A stretch of 24,810 bases of DNA from Bacteroidaceae bacterium (GTDB taxonomy: Bacteria > Bacteroidota > Bacteroidia > Bacteroidales > Bacteroidaceae): positions 1 through 24,810 of the forward strand of contig JAUUPT010000055.1 of the NCBI GenBank assembly GCA_030843315.1, read 5' to 3'. The notes under the pieces were generated by a model. The model did not search any database. It saw only the letters and a program-made list of their open reading frames with translations, and was not told where the DNA came from. This document shows, piece after piece, positions 1-8,662 of this stretch (position 1 is its first letter; each line of letters starts with the position of its first letter). The translations under genes and the position numbers were made by a program.

Positions 1-94
1 GTTCCGCCACGAGTTTTTCGAGTTCGGACATTACATCCCTGTCTAATTGTTCATTGGTTCGTCTGTTTCGAGTTTTTTTCTCTTCCTGCTTCAT
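1..94 (-). CDS. 5' end of an unidentified protein (partial)
   Basis: An ATG at 92-94 opens a frame that runs off the window edge, giving 31 residues that begin MKQEEKKTRNRR and continue through a charged stretch ending near ELEKLVAE. The N-terminus is very basic and is followed by a likely amphipathic helix, as in many small DNA-binding proteins, but no family can be assigned from 31 residues. A good Bacteroides-type promoter lies 55 bp upstream of the start (149-179), which supports a real gene start. It reads in the same direction as the thi operon but from its own promoter. Confidence 0.6.
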   Translation of the reverse strand, partial: MKQEEKKTRNRRTNEQLDRDVMSELEKLVAE

Positions 95-148
95 TCTTAT
101 ATCGTATTTATACCGGCTATATCCGCTTTTCTATAGATGGTTTTGTTG

Positions 149-179
149 CAAATATAGTTTTTTTACACTTTACAAGCAA
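149..179 (-). promoter_or_regulatory. Bacteroides-type promoter of the partial gene at 1-94
   Basis: On the minus strand the -7 box reads TATATTTG (149-156), matching TAnnTTTG. A TTG lies 20 bp upstream (177-179), which fits the -33 spacing known for the Bacteroides primary sigma factor. Position and orientation fit the ATG at 94. Confidence 0.55.
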
Positions 180-285
180 TATATTGGTGATAAAGATAAC
201 GCCAATGGTGGCTTATTATTGGTATAATGATATGGAACTTCATATTATCCGATTGCGCTTTAATAAAATGAATCAGTAATTTTAT

Positions 286-1089
286 TTATTCCAGTATGGG
301 GAAATGCCACAACGGTCCGTTTCCGTGCCCGATGCTCAGCTCACTGCCGTGGCGGATGGCTGTGCTGATGTAATCCTTGGCGTGGCGGACAGCTTCATCG
401 AGGCTATGGTCATAAGCCAGAAAGGTGGCGATGGCAGAAGAAAGGGTGCAGCCGGTGCCGTGCAGGTTGGGGCTTTCTATCTTGGGAGAGGTATAGAACT
501 GACAAGCTGCTGATGGATAAGTGCAGAGAACATCGCACATTTCGTTGCCTTGCAAATGTCCGCCTTTTATAAGGATGGAGGTGTGGTATAGGCGGGAAAG
601 GGTTTGGGCGGCTTGCTCCATCTCTGCGGTGGTGGAGATGCTTTGCCCGGTGAGCAGGGAGGCTTCGCTGAGGTTTGGGGTGATCAATGTGCACAGGGGG
701 AAAAGAGTTTCCTTGATGGTGCGGATGGTTTCTTCCGTCATCAGCCGGCGGCCGCTGGTGGAAATCATGACGGGGTCGTAGACAATAAAATCGGGACGGT
801 ACTTTTGCAGGCATTCTGCAATAGCTTGTACAATGGCGGCATCGTGCACCATGCCTATTTTAATGGCAGCAGGTTGCAAGTCGTCCATGACGGATACAAT
901 CTGGGCACGGACCACATCGGCAGGAAGTGGGTGGACGGCTTGTACGCCCAGCGTATTCTGCGCAGTGACGGCGGTAATGACAGAGGCGGCATAACCACCC
1001 AGGGCGGATATGGTCTTGATGTCGGCCTGGATGCCGGCACCGCCGGAACAGTCGGAACCGGCAATGGAGAGGAGGATGGGAGGAGTCAT
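286..1089 (-). CDS. thiD: Hydroxymethylpyrimidine/phosphomethylpyrimidine kinase ThiD
   Basis: This is a 267-residue ribokinase-fold kinase. It phosphorylates HMP and HMP-P to HMP-PP, the pyrimidine donor for thiamin phosphate synthase, in the cytosol. The N-terminus has the family signature SIAGSDCSGGAGIQAD (residues 8-23). The anion-hole and catalytic-cysteine motif HGTGCTLSSA is at 210-219 with Cys214, and DPVM (105-108) is the usual substrate-side motif. The length is normal for the family. It is the last gene of the thi operon, 26 bp after the second thiE-like gene. No convincing intrinsic terminator follows; the AT-rich 95-285 stretch holds only weak hairpins. Confidence 0.95.
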   Translation of the reverse strand: MTPPILLSIAGSDCSGGAGIQADIKTISALGGYAASVITAVTAQNTLGVQAVHPLPADVVRAQIVSVMDDLQPAAIKIGMVHDAAIVQAIAECLQKYRPDFIVYDPVMISTSGRRLMTEETIRTIKETLFPLCTLITPNLSEASLLTGQSISTTAEMEQAAQTLSRLYHTSILIKGGHLQGNEMCDVLCTYPSAACQFYTSPKIESPNLHGTGCTLSSAIATFLAYDHSLDEAVRHAKDYISTAIRHGSELSIGHGNGPLWHFPILE

Positions 1090-1115
1090 GGGAATGAATA
1101 ATTAATAATGAAAAG

Positions 1116-1709
1116 TTAGAGGGGGGAGACGAGGGCGCGCAGTTGCAGGAAGTGACGGGTGAAATCGGGCTCCTTCCTTTGCCAGATGTCACCTAAGAGG
1201 GCAGCGCCGCCGAAGCCGAGGGAGGCTATTTGGGGGAGGTGTTCCTCATTGATACCACCCAGGGCAATGACGCGGGAGTCGATGATGCCGGCCTGCTGTG
1301 CTTGCTGAAGGCTTTCGCGGGAGTAGGCGGAGGGGTAACCTTCTTTGGAAATGCTGTTGTAGATGGGGCTGAGAAAGACGTAATCGCAGGAGGGCTTGCG
1401 CTCCATCACTTCGCTGAGGTAGTGGCAGGAGCAACTGATGTGTCCCGTGTAACGGGCAGGGGCATGGGGGTTACGTCTATTCAGATGAATCCCTTTCAGG
1501 GGGAAAACGGATGCCAGTGCAAAGTGCTCGTGGGTGACAATGCGGGGCAGGTACTCGGCAGGCAAACGGTGGAGCAGGCCGGTTAGTTCTTCGGCGGAAG
1601 CACCGGGTTTGCGGAGGTGAAGGAGTTCCAGTCCGGCACGGAAGAGGGAGGCGATGGCTTCGGCTTCTCCTTCGAAGAATTGCGGGGTCGTGATGACAAT
1701 TAGTTTCAT
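1116..1709 (-). CDS. Second ThiE-like protein (TenI-type thiazole tautomerase / ThiE paralogue)
   Basis: This is a 197-residue TIM-barrel protein of the ThiE/TenI superfamily. It begins MKLIVITTPQ, has HLRKPG at 31-36 where ThiE has QLRMKD, and ends with a phosphate-binding IALGGI segment. Aligned by eye with the canonical ThiE of this operon, both magnesium-binding aspartates are replaced (DDH becomes HEH at 60-62; the second Asp becomes Asn80). Ordinary thiamin phosphate synthase activity is therefore doubtful. The SPIYNSISKEGY loop at 114-125 also lacks the histidine I recall as catalytic in Bacillus TenI. It sits between thiF and thiD in the operon, so a thiamin role is likely, but the reaction is uncertain. 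It is usually annotated thiE or tenI. Confidence 0.8.
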   Translation of the reverse strand: MKLIVITTPQFFEGEAEAIASLFRAGLELLHLRKPGASAEELTGLLHRLPAEYLPRIVTHEHFALASVFPLKGIHLNRRNPHAPARYTGHISCSCHYLSEVMERKPSCDYVFLSPIYNSISKEGYPSAYSRESLQQAQQAGIIDSRVIALGGINEEHLPQIASLGFGGAALLGDIWQRKEPDFTRHFLQLRALVSPL

Positions 1710-1741
1710 GGTTTCTACTATATATTTATAATGATTTCTGC

Positions 1742-2437
1742 CTATAAGGACAAGATATACGATTGCATGGTTCGCAGGTCAATCGTCCAGAGTTTTCCGG
1801 TCAGTGGCTCGCCGTAGCCGCATATCAGTTTCAGTGTCTCGTTGGCTTGTACGCTGCCTACGATGGCAGGGGTGACGCCGATGACTGAATGGTCGGGGGC
1901 AGGCATATTTAAGGTGGCCGTTTCGTCGGGATAGAGGTCGCGATAGGTCTTGGGATGGTGGCCGCAACAGAACACGGAGACTTGGCCTTCGAAGCCCTGG
2001 ATGGCGCCGTAGACATAAGGTTTGTGCAAGGCGGCGCAGGCATCACTGAGCAGATAGCGGGTGGCGAAGTTATCGCAACCGTCGACGATGATGTCGTATT
2101 CCTTTATGACTTCGCAGATGTTTTCATGTTCGAGCCGAAAGGGGTAGGCACGGACTTCTATCCCGCTGTTCAAGGCGTGCAGCCTGCGGGCGGCACAGTG
2201 CACTTTGAGCTGGCCTACTTCGGATTCGGTGTATAGCACCTGGCGTTGCAGGTTGCTGATGCTGACGGTATCATCATCCACAAGCCCCAGTGTGCCCACG
2301 CCGGCGCCGGCAAGGTAGAGGGCGATAGGTGAGCCGAGGCCGCCTACGCCGCCTATCAATACCTTGGCATCGCGCAACTTCTGTTGTCCGCCTTCACCTA
2401 TTTCGGGCAGGGAGAGTTGACGGGTGTATCGGTTCAT
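1742..2437 (-). CDS. thiF: ThiS adenylyltransferase ThiF (HesA/MoeB/ThiF family)
   Basis: This 231-residue E1-like enzyme is expected to adenylate the C-terminal Gly-Gly of ThiS before sulfur transfer. The ATP-binding loop GGVGGLGSP is at 29-37, the acidic segment LVDDDTV at 52-58, NLQRQ at 62-66, and VDGCDNFATR at 118-127. Its ATG overlaps the thiH stop codon (ATGA), so it is probably translationally coupled. Two oddities are visible. The paired CxxC zinc ligands of E. coli ThiF and MoeB are absent (YRDLYP at 165-170 in place of YRCLFP). The position of the E. coli cysteine that bonds to ThiS is occupied by the non-cysteine stretch PAPDHSV (179-185). The enzyme is probably still an adenylating E1, but its sulfur chemistry must differ. 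Confidence 0.88.
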   Translation of the reverse strand: MNRYTRQLSLPEIGEGGQQKLRDAKVLIGGVGGLGSPIALYLAGAGVGTLGLVDDDTVSISNLQRQVLYTESEVGQLKVHCAARRLHALNSGIEVRAYPFRLEHENICEVIKEYDIIVDGCDNFATRYLLSDACAALHKPYVYGAIQGFEGQVSVFCCGHHPKTYRDLYPDETATLNMPAPDHSVIGVTPAIVGSVQANETLKLICGYGEPLTGKLWTIDLRTMQSYILSL

Positions 2438-3567
2438 TGCTTATAGCATTTCATATCAAAACTCGCATCCCAATCCTTCCACACCGGTTCGCGCCCCAGG
2501 CGCTTCAGCGCAGCATCTACTTCCACTGCCTTGCGCTCGTCGCTCACATGGAACTGTTCCAGCGTTTGCGGATAGCTGTAATATCCGCCCGGTTCGGTCT
2601 TGCTCTCGGCACTCATGGTGGTGACGCCGAGTGTGGCCATGTGGTCGCGTATGGCGGCAGGTTCGCGGGTGGAGTAGGAGATATCGACATCGTGGTCGAA
2701 GATGCGCATGGCGAAGGTAACTTGCGCCAGCTCGCGGTCGCTCATGACGACGTTGGGCTGGAAGCCGCCGTTCTCCGAGGGGCGCATACGGGGGAAGTTG
2801 ACGCTGTACTTGGTCTTCCAGTAATGCTTCTGCAGGTGGCGCAGGTGGTAGGCCATCATGGTGACGTCCGTCCGCCATTCCTTCTCCAAGCCGATGAGCA
2901 CACCCATGCCGATGGAGTGGACGCCTGCCTGCCCCATGCGGTCGAAGCCGTTGACGCGCCACTCGAATTTGGACTTCATGCCGCGGGGGTGGTAGATGTT
3001 GTAATTCGCCTTGTGGTAGGTTTCTTGGAAGCAGATGACGCCGTTCATGCCATGCTCTTTCAGTTCGGCATATTCCTCGGTCTTGAGGGGCATGACTTCA
3101 ATCTTCAGGTTGCTGAAGTAGGGCTTTGCCAGGTCGAGGGCACGGGCGATGTAGGGAACGCCGGCTTTGGCTGGATTCTCTCCCGTCACCAGTAGCAGGT
3201 TCTCGAAGGGGGCGAGGCGCTTGATAGCTTTGTACTCGTTTACGATTTCTTCTTCCGTAAGGATGGTGCGCGGCATGGGGTTGCTGATGTGGAAACCACA
3301 GTACACGCAGGAGTTGGTACAGGAATTGGTGATGTAGAGGGGCACAAACATAGAGATAGTCTTGCCGAAACGTTCTTCGGTGTACTTCTTGCTCAGTCGT
3401 GCCATCGTCTCCAGGTAGGGGGCGGCGGCAGGGGAGATGAGCGCCATGAAGTCTTCTACATCGCAATGCTCGCGGGAGAGGGCACGGCGCACGTCGGCAT
3501 CGGTCTTGGCGTAGATGCGTTCGGTGGTGGCTTCCCAGGATATTTGTTCTAATTCGTCTGAAAACAT
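2434..3567 (-). CDS. thiH: 2-iminoacetate synthase ThiH (radical SAM)
   Basis: ThiH cleaves tyrosine to dehydroglycine (2-iminoacetate) and p-cresol, feeding the thiazole synthase ThiG. The radical-SAM cluster motif CTNSCVYC supplies Cys83, Cys87 and Cys90, followed by GFHISNP. The C-terminal part has the NFPRMRPSENG segment typical of ThiH. I place the start at the ATG at 3565-3567, giving 377 residues that begin MFSDELEQ; an in-frame TTG three codons earlier is a poorer choice. The stop overlaps the thiF start by 4 bp. ThiH rather than the oxidase ThiO indicates the oxygen-sensitive anaerobic route, as expected in Bacteroides. Confidence 0.95.
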   Translation of the reverse strand: MFSDELEQISWEATTERIYAKTDADVRRALSREHCDVEDFMALISPAAAPYLETMARLSKKYTEERFGKTISMFVPLYITNSCTNSCVYCGFHISNPMPRTILTEEEIVNEYKAIKRLAPFENLLLVTGENPAKAGVPYIARALDLAKPYFSNLKIEVMPLKTEEYAELKEHGMNGVICFQETYHKANYNIYHPRGMKSKFEWRVNGFDRMGQAGVHSIGMGVLIGLEKEWRTDVTMMAYHLRHLQKHYWKTKYSVNFPRMRPSENGGFQPNVVMSDRELAQVTFAMRIFDHDVDISYSTREPAAIRDHMATLGVTTMSAESKTEPGGYYSYPQTLEQFHVSDERKAVEVDAALKRLGREPVWKDWDASFDMKCYKQ

Positions 3568-3639
3568 ATAGTTCAATTTTAACCCCCCGGGCCCCCTGAA
3601 GGGGGAGGGGGATACTTTGTTAATAACTTGAATAGCAAA

Positions 3640-5343
<1,704 letters not shown>

Positions 5344-5382
5344 TGCGTAAAGTTTTTACAAAAAAGGAGACTGACAGATAGA

Positions 5383-5470
5383 GCCGTATACTTAGGGTAT
5401 CTCAGTCGTATACTTAGGGTACCTCAGTCGTATACTTAGCCTATCTCAGTCGTATACTTAGACTACCTAC
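5383..5470. repeat. Four-unit 22-bp tandem repeat in the thiG-thiC spacer
   Basis: Four back-to-back 22-bp units occupy 5383-5404, 5405-5426, 5427-5448 and 5449-5470. The shared core is CGTATACTTA at the same phase in every unit, followed by a variable dinucleotide and then TAYCTCA or a near variant. GTATAC is a perfect 6-bp palindrome. Immediately after the array, TAAGTATAC (5474-5482) is the reverse complement of GTATACTTA in unit four (5452-5460), giving a 9-bp stem with a 13-nt loop. The array is transcribed within the thi operon. There are no unique spacers, so it is not a CRISPR. Confidence 0.9.
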
Positions 5471-5555
5471 ACTTAAGTATACTGATAATCAGTCAATTAC
5501 AAAAGCGAAATAGAATGGTTATAAATCGTTATAAAATCGACTTTCAGTTTCTCTT

Positions 5556-6332
5556 TTATTCATTGAGAAACGCCGTCAGCGGAGAACTGGCTTCTGCCAC
5601 AAAACTATCGGCCTGCATACCCAAACCGGCTTCGTAAGCCATACGCCCTGCCTCTACCGCCTGCTTGAAGGCCACAGCCATAGCTACGGGATCTCCGGCT
5701 ACGGCTATTGCCGTATTTACCAGGCAGGCACTCGCACCCATCTCCATTGCCTCTGCCGCATGGCTGGGAGCACCGATGCCGGCATCTACCACTACGGGGA
5801 TATTGGCTTGCTCGATGATAATACGCAGGAAGTCGCGGGTTTGCAAACCCTTGTTTGTGCCGATAGGAGCGCCCAGCGGCATCACGGTGGCGGCGCCGGC
5901 TTCTTCGAGGCGCTTGCACAGCGTAGGGTCGGCCTGGCAGTAGGGTAGTACGATGAAGCCCAGTTTCACAAGTTCTTCGGTGGCTTTCAGCGTCTCCACA
6001 GAGTCGGGCAGCAGGTAACGGGGATCAGGGTGAATCTCCAGTTTCAGCCAGTTGGTGCCGAATGCTTCGCGCGCCATCTGTGCGGCAAAGACGGCTTCTT
6101 CGGCATTGCGCACGCCTGAGGTATTGGGCAGGAGTTGGATATGCGGATGGCGGATGTGCCGGAGCATATCATCTTCCTTGTTATCCAGTTCGATGCGTTT
6201 CATGGCTACGGTTACCATCTCCGTGCCGGATGCCAGGATGGATTGCTCCATGGCGTCGTTGGAATTGAATTTTCCCGTTCCCAGGAACAGGCGGGAGTTG
6301 AATTCACGTCCCGCAATGACTAATTTTTCCAT
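5556..6332 (-). CDS. thiG: Thiazole synthase ThiG
   Basis: ThiG condenses 1-deoxy-D-xylulose 5-phosphate, dehydroglycine from ThiH and sulfur from ThiS thiocarboxylate into the thiazole phosphate. The 258-residue sequence shows the ThiG N-terminus (LVIAGREFNSRLFLGTGKF), the catalytic Schiff-base lysine Lys97 in NWLKLE, VMPLGAPIGTNKG, and the phosphate-binding DAGIGAPSHAAEAMEMG region. It lies 10 bp after thiE in the thi operon. The stop is followed by the 212-bp spacer with the 22-bp array, so expression of thiC and later genes may differ from that of thiS, thiE and thiG. Confidence 0.97.
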   Translation of the reverse strand: MEKLVIAGREFNSRLFLGTGKFNSNDAMEQSILASGTEMVTVAMKRIELDNKEDDMLRHIRHPHIQLLPNTSGVRNAEEAVFAAQMAREAFGTNWLKLEIHPDPRYLLPDSVETLKATEELVKLGFIVLPYCQADPTLCKRLEEAGAATVMPLGAPIGTNKGLQTRDFLRIIIEQANIPVVVDAGIGAPSHAAEAMEMGASACLVNTAIAVAGDPVAMAVAFKQAVEAGRMAYEAGLGMQADSFVAEASSPLTAFLNE

Positions 6333-6342
6333 ATCTATTCTC

Positions 6343-6963
6343 TTATTTTATTTGATTTATGATTCTTCGCATCTCGTCCACCGGGTTCTCCGCCCGCAGC
6401 ACTGTACCGGAGAGGGCTATGCCGCTGACGCCTGTCTGCATGATTCCGGGGATATCTTCTACCGTTATTCCTCCGATGGCAACAATCGGGAGGCGTATAT
6501 CCGCCTCCTGCATCTGCCGGACGATACGCCCGTAGCCTTCCAGCCCCAGTATCGGACTGAGATTCTTCTTTGTGGTGGTATAGCGGAAAGGGCCGCAACC
6601 GATGTAGTCGGCACCTGCCTCGTAGTGCATCAGCACATCTTGGAAAGTGTTGGCTGTACCGCCTATCAGATAATCCTTGCCAAGCAGACGGCGGGCGTCG
6701 GCTACGGGCATATCCGTCTTGCCCAGATGCACTCCGTCGGCATGCATTCGTTGCACAAGCTCCACGTGGTCGTCGATGATGAAAGTAGCCTGATATTGAC
6801 GGCAGAGCGCTTGCACTTCCAGTGCTACGGGTTCTATGTCTGCCACGGGTGTGTCCTTCATCCGCAGTTGAATCCAGCGGCAACCGCCTTCGAGCGCCAT
6901 ACGTGCGGAGTCCGGATAGGAATACCGGTCCGTATAATGGGTAATGAATTGAATTTCTGCCAT
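6343..6963 (-). CDS. thiE: Thiamin phosphate synthase ThiE
   Basis: ThiE couples HMP-PP and thiazole phosphate to thiamin phosphate with release of pyrophosphate. The 206-residue TIM barrel keeps the canonical residues: QLRMKD at 32-37, the Mg-binding Asp pair at 64-65, a second Asp at 84 (19 residues after Asp65, the spacing seen in Bacillus ThiE), GCGPFRYTTTKK at 122-133 and IVAIGGI near the C-terminus. It is the functional ThiE of the operon, in contrast to the degenerate paralogue at 1116-1709. It starts 3 bp after the thiS stop and ends 10 bp before thiG. Confidence 0.96.
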   Translation of the reverse strand: MAEIQFITHYTDRYSYPDSARMALEGGCRWIQLRMKDTPVADIEPVALEVQALCRQYQATFIIDDHVELVQRMHADGVHLGKTDMPVADARRLLGKDYLIGGTANTFQDVLMHYEAGADYIGCGPFRYTTTKKNLSPILGLEGYGRIVRQMQEADIRLPIVAIGGITVEDIPGIMQTGVSGIALSGTVLRAENPVDEMRRIINQIK

Positions 6964-6966
6964 GTC

Positions 6967-7164
6967 CTATCCTCCGCACGCCGCTTTAATGATGACGATA
7001 GACATCCCTGGGGACAAGGCATAATCGCCCCACGCAGCGCGGGGAATCATCTTGTTGTCCACGGCAATGGCAGCGCCTACGGGCGGCAGGGACAATTCTT
7101 CGGCAAGTTGTAAAAGGGTGGTAGAGTAGGTTTCCACTTCTTTGTTGTTGACTGATACTTTCAT
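6967..7164 (-). CDS. thiS: Sulfur carrier protein ThiS
   Basis: This 65-residue ubiquitin-like carrier is adenylated by ThiF and thiocarboxylated on its C-terminal glycine to donate the thiazole sulfur. It begins MKVSVNNKEVE, contains the hydrophobic AAIAVDNKMIPR strand region and ends in the required Gly-Gly (IIKAACGG). The frame is open further upstream, but the start at 7162-7164 gives the correct ThiS length and leaves the riboswitch untranslated. A small AT-rich hairpin (TTTATTTACCAAATAAA on the minus strand, 7172-7188) ends 7 nt before the start codon. It is the first gene of the thi operon. Confidence 0.95.
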   Translation of the reverse strand: MKVSVNNKEVETYSTTLLQLAEELSLPPVGAAIAVDNKMIPRAAWGDYALSPGMSIVIIKAACGG

Positions 7165-7248
7165 CTTTCTGTTTATTTGGTAAATAAAACAATGGAAGTA
7201 AATACAAAGAAGCGCCGTTGCGGCAAACTCAGTGAAGAAAACAATATC

Positions 7249-7319
7249 CAATTCCTACGGCAGTACTAACTGCATCAGGTTCGAGGGTATAATCTCAGCC
7301 CGTGGTGGGCACCCCTTTG
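7249..7319 (-). ncRNA. TPP riboswitch (THI element)
   Basis: The minus strand carries the conserved thi-box segments in order: GGGGTGCC (7308-7315), GGCTGAGATTATACCC (7285-7300), GAACCTGATGCAGTTAGTA (7265-7283) and GCCGTAGGAA (7253-7262). CTGAGA and ACCTGAT are the pyrimidine- and pyrophosphate-sensing internal loops of the TPP aptamer. The outer P1 pairing is short (CAA with TTG). It lies in the 5' leader of thiS, just downstream of a promoter. No obvious terminator stem with a U-run lies between it and thiS, so control at translation initiation is likely, but this is inference. Confidence 0.96.
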
Positions 7320-7331
7320 TCTTTACAGCGA

Positions 7332-7361
7332 CAAAGGTAAGGGAAAATAAGAAATAACAAA
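7332..7361 (-). promoter_or_regulatory. Promoter of the thi operon
   Basis: On the minus strand a perfect -7 box TACCTTTG occupies 7332-7339. A TTTG -33 element lies at 7358-7361, 18 bp upstream. The predicted transcription start, near 7325, falls only a few nucleotides before the TPP aptamer, so the riboswitch is at the very 5' end of the transcript. Confidence 0.75.
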
Positions 7362-7426
7362 CAGATGAATGCGTTTTTATTTTGCAGGGCTACTATTTGT
7401 AATATAAATAAGGAGGGCGGGGGATG

Positions 7427-7464
7427 AAAAAAGAGTAACCAACTCCCGAAGGAACTGGTTACTC
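7427..7464 (-). terminator. Rho-independent terminator after fabD
   Basis: The stem GAGTAACC / GGTTACTC (7433-7440 with 7457-7464) extends inward by further pairs. On the minus strand it is followed by six T residues (7427-7432). It lies 26 bp past the fabD stop and upstream of the thi promoter, insulating the two transcription units. Confidence 0.85.
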
Positions 7465-7490
7465 ATTATATAATATCTTACTGTAAAAAC

Positions 7491-8381
7491 TTATGCAATG
7501 CCGTGAGCAGATACTTCCGCCGGTGCAATCTTCTTGACCAAGCCTTGCAGCACTGCGCCGGGGCCACATTCGGTAAAGTCGGTAGCACCATCGGCAACCA
7601 TGTTCTTCACGGTCTGAGTCCAACGTACGGAAGCCGTCAGCTGGGCAACGAGGTTCTTCTTAATCTCTGCCGGATCGGTGTGGGGCAGTGCGTCTACATT
7701 CTGGTAAACCGGACACTTGGGAGCGTGGATTGCAGTAGCGTTGATAGCAGCTTCGAGCTCTACCTTAGCAGGGTTCATCAGCGGAGAGTGGAATGCACCG
7801 CCCACCTTCAACGGGAGGGCACGCTTGGCTCCGGCAGCCTTCATCAGTTCGCAAGCCTTGTTGATGCCTTCGATAGAACCGGAAATAACAATCTGTCCCG
7901 GGCAGTTATAGTTGGCAGCCACACAAACATCACCTTCAGCGCTTACCTGTGCACAGATTTCCTCTACTTTCTCGTCCGGCAGGGCGATGATGGCAGCCAT
8001 TGTAGAAGGTTGTGCCTCGCAAGCCTTTTGCATAGCCATGGCACGGGCGTAAACCAGCTTCAAGCCATCTTCAAAGCTCAGTGCACCGGCAGCTACCAAT
8101 GCGGAGAATTCGCCCAGTGAGTGACCGGCGGTCATTTCGGGTTTAAAGTCATCACCCATGCAGAGTGCAGAGATAACAGAGTGGAGGAATACGGCAGGCT
8201 GAGTAACCTTAGTCTGGCGCAGATCCTCGTCCGTACCGCTGAACATAATATCTGTAATGCGATATCCAAGGATATCATTTGCCTTCTCAAAAAGCTCTTT
8301 GGCCAAAGCCGAACTCTCGTACAAGTCTTTTCCCATGCCAACGAATTGGGCACCTTGACCCGGAAATACAAATGCTTTCAT
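7491..8381 (-). CDS. fabD: Malonyl-CoA:acyl-carrier-protein transacylase FabD
   Basis: FabD moves the malonyl group from CoA to ACP, supplying the extender unit for type II fatty-acid synthesis. The 296-residue sequence has the oxyanion-hole loop GQGAQ (8-12), the nucleophile elbow GHSLGEFS with Ser88, Arg113 (ARAMAMQ) for the malonyl carboxylate, and the catalytic His198 in VGGAFHSPLM. The length is normal for the family. It stands alone between its own terminator and a -7 box (TAACTTTG on the minus strand, 8418-8425), so it appears monocistronic rather than part of a fab cluster. Confidence 0.96.
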   Translation of the reverse strand: MKAFVFPGQGAQFVGMGKDLYESSALAKELFEKANDILGYRITDIMFSGTDEDLRQTKVTQPAVFLHSVISALCMGDDFKPEMTAGHSLGEFSALVAAGALSFEDGLKLVYARAMAMQKACEAQPSTMAAIIALPDEKVEEICAQVSAEGDVCVAANYNCPGQIVISGSIEGINKACELMKAAGAKRALPLKVGGAFHSPLMNPAKVELEAAINATAIHAPKCPVYQNVDALPHTDPAEIKKNLVAQLTASVRWTQTVKNMVADGATDFTECGPGAVLQGLVKKIAPAEVSAHGIA

Positions 8382-8417
8382 ATTTACTTATTTTTAAATG
8401 TTTAAATAAAAGTGGTG

Positions 8418-8425
8418 CAAAGTTA
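8418..8425 (-). promoter_or_regulatory. -7 promoter box of fabD
   Basis: TAACTTTG on the minus strand matches TAnnTTTG and lies 36 bp upstream of the fabD start. The only TTTG upstream (8450-8453) is 24 bp away, longer than the usual 19-21, so only the -7 element is convincing. Confidence 0.5.
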
Positions 8426-8632
8426 GAGGTTTTTCTGATATTGACCGCACAAACGTACGTTTTTTGTGCATATAGTTATTGTAAACCATACAATTACTAC
8501 TGTCTGGCGAGCAGTTGATTTACATATTGTATTCCTTACGATAACACCACGAAATGATATTGTATAATGTATGATATGTATTGATTTGAAAAATAATGCT
8601 TTATAACATAGTAAAAAACTTATTTCCATCTA

Positions 8633-8662
8633 TTGCATTTCAGAAAAACCTCTTTATATTTG
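8633..8662 (+). promoter_or_regulatory. Promoter of the xyl operon
   Basis: A -33 TTG (8633-8635) and a -7 box TATATTTG (8655-8662) are separated by 19 bp, matching the Bacteroides consensus. The predicted start of transcription near 8669 leaves a leader of about 15 nt before the ATG at 8684, which settles the start codon of the regulator. Confidence 0.75.

Noticed and set aside
181..285. Terminator for the thi operon after thiD
   Set aside because: Only 4-5-bp stems are present (for example around 201-223 and 228-249) with no T-run on the minus strand, so I do not annotate one.
2329..3195. Plus-strand frame opposite thiF/thiH
   Set aside because: It overlaps two well-supported genes and has no promoter, motif or plausible composition.
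3568..3576. TTG start for ThiH three codons upstream
   Set aside because: An ATG at 3565-3567 is available and gives the normal family N-terminus.
5383..5470. CRISPR array
   Set aside because: The units are directly adjacent with no unique spacers, the period is 22 bp in total, and no cas genes are in the window.
5518..5538. Short direct repeat GTTATAAATC / GTTATAAAATC upstream of the 22-bp array
   Set aside because: Two copies of an AT-rich 10-11-mer are expected by chance in this spacer, and no function is suggested.
7165..7251. Longer ThiS with about 29 extra N-terminal residues
   Set aside because: ThiS proteins are about 65 residues long, and the extension would begin at the edge of the riboswitch and translate its leader.
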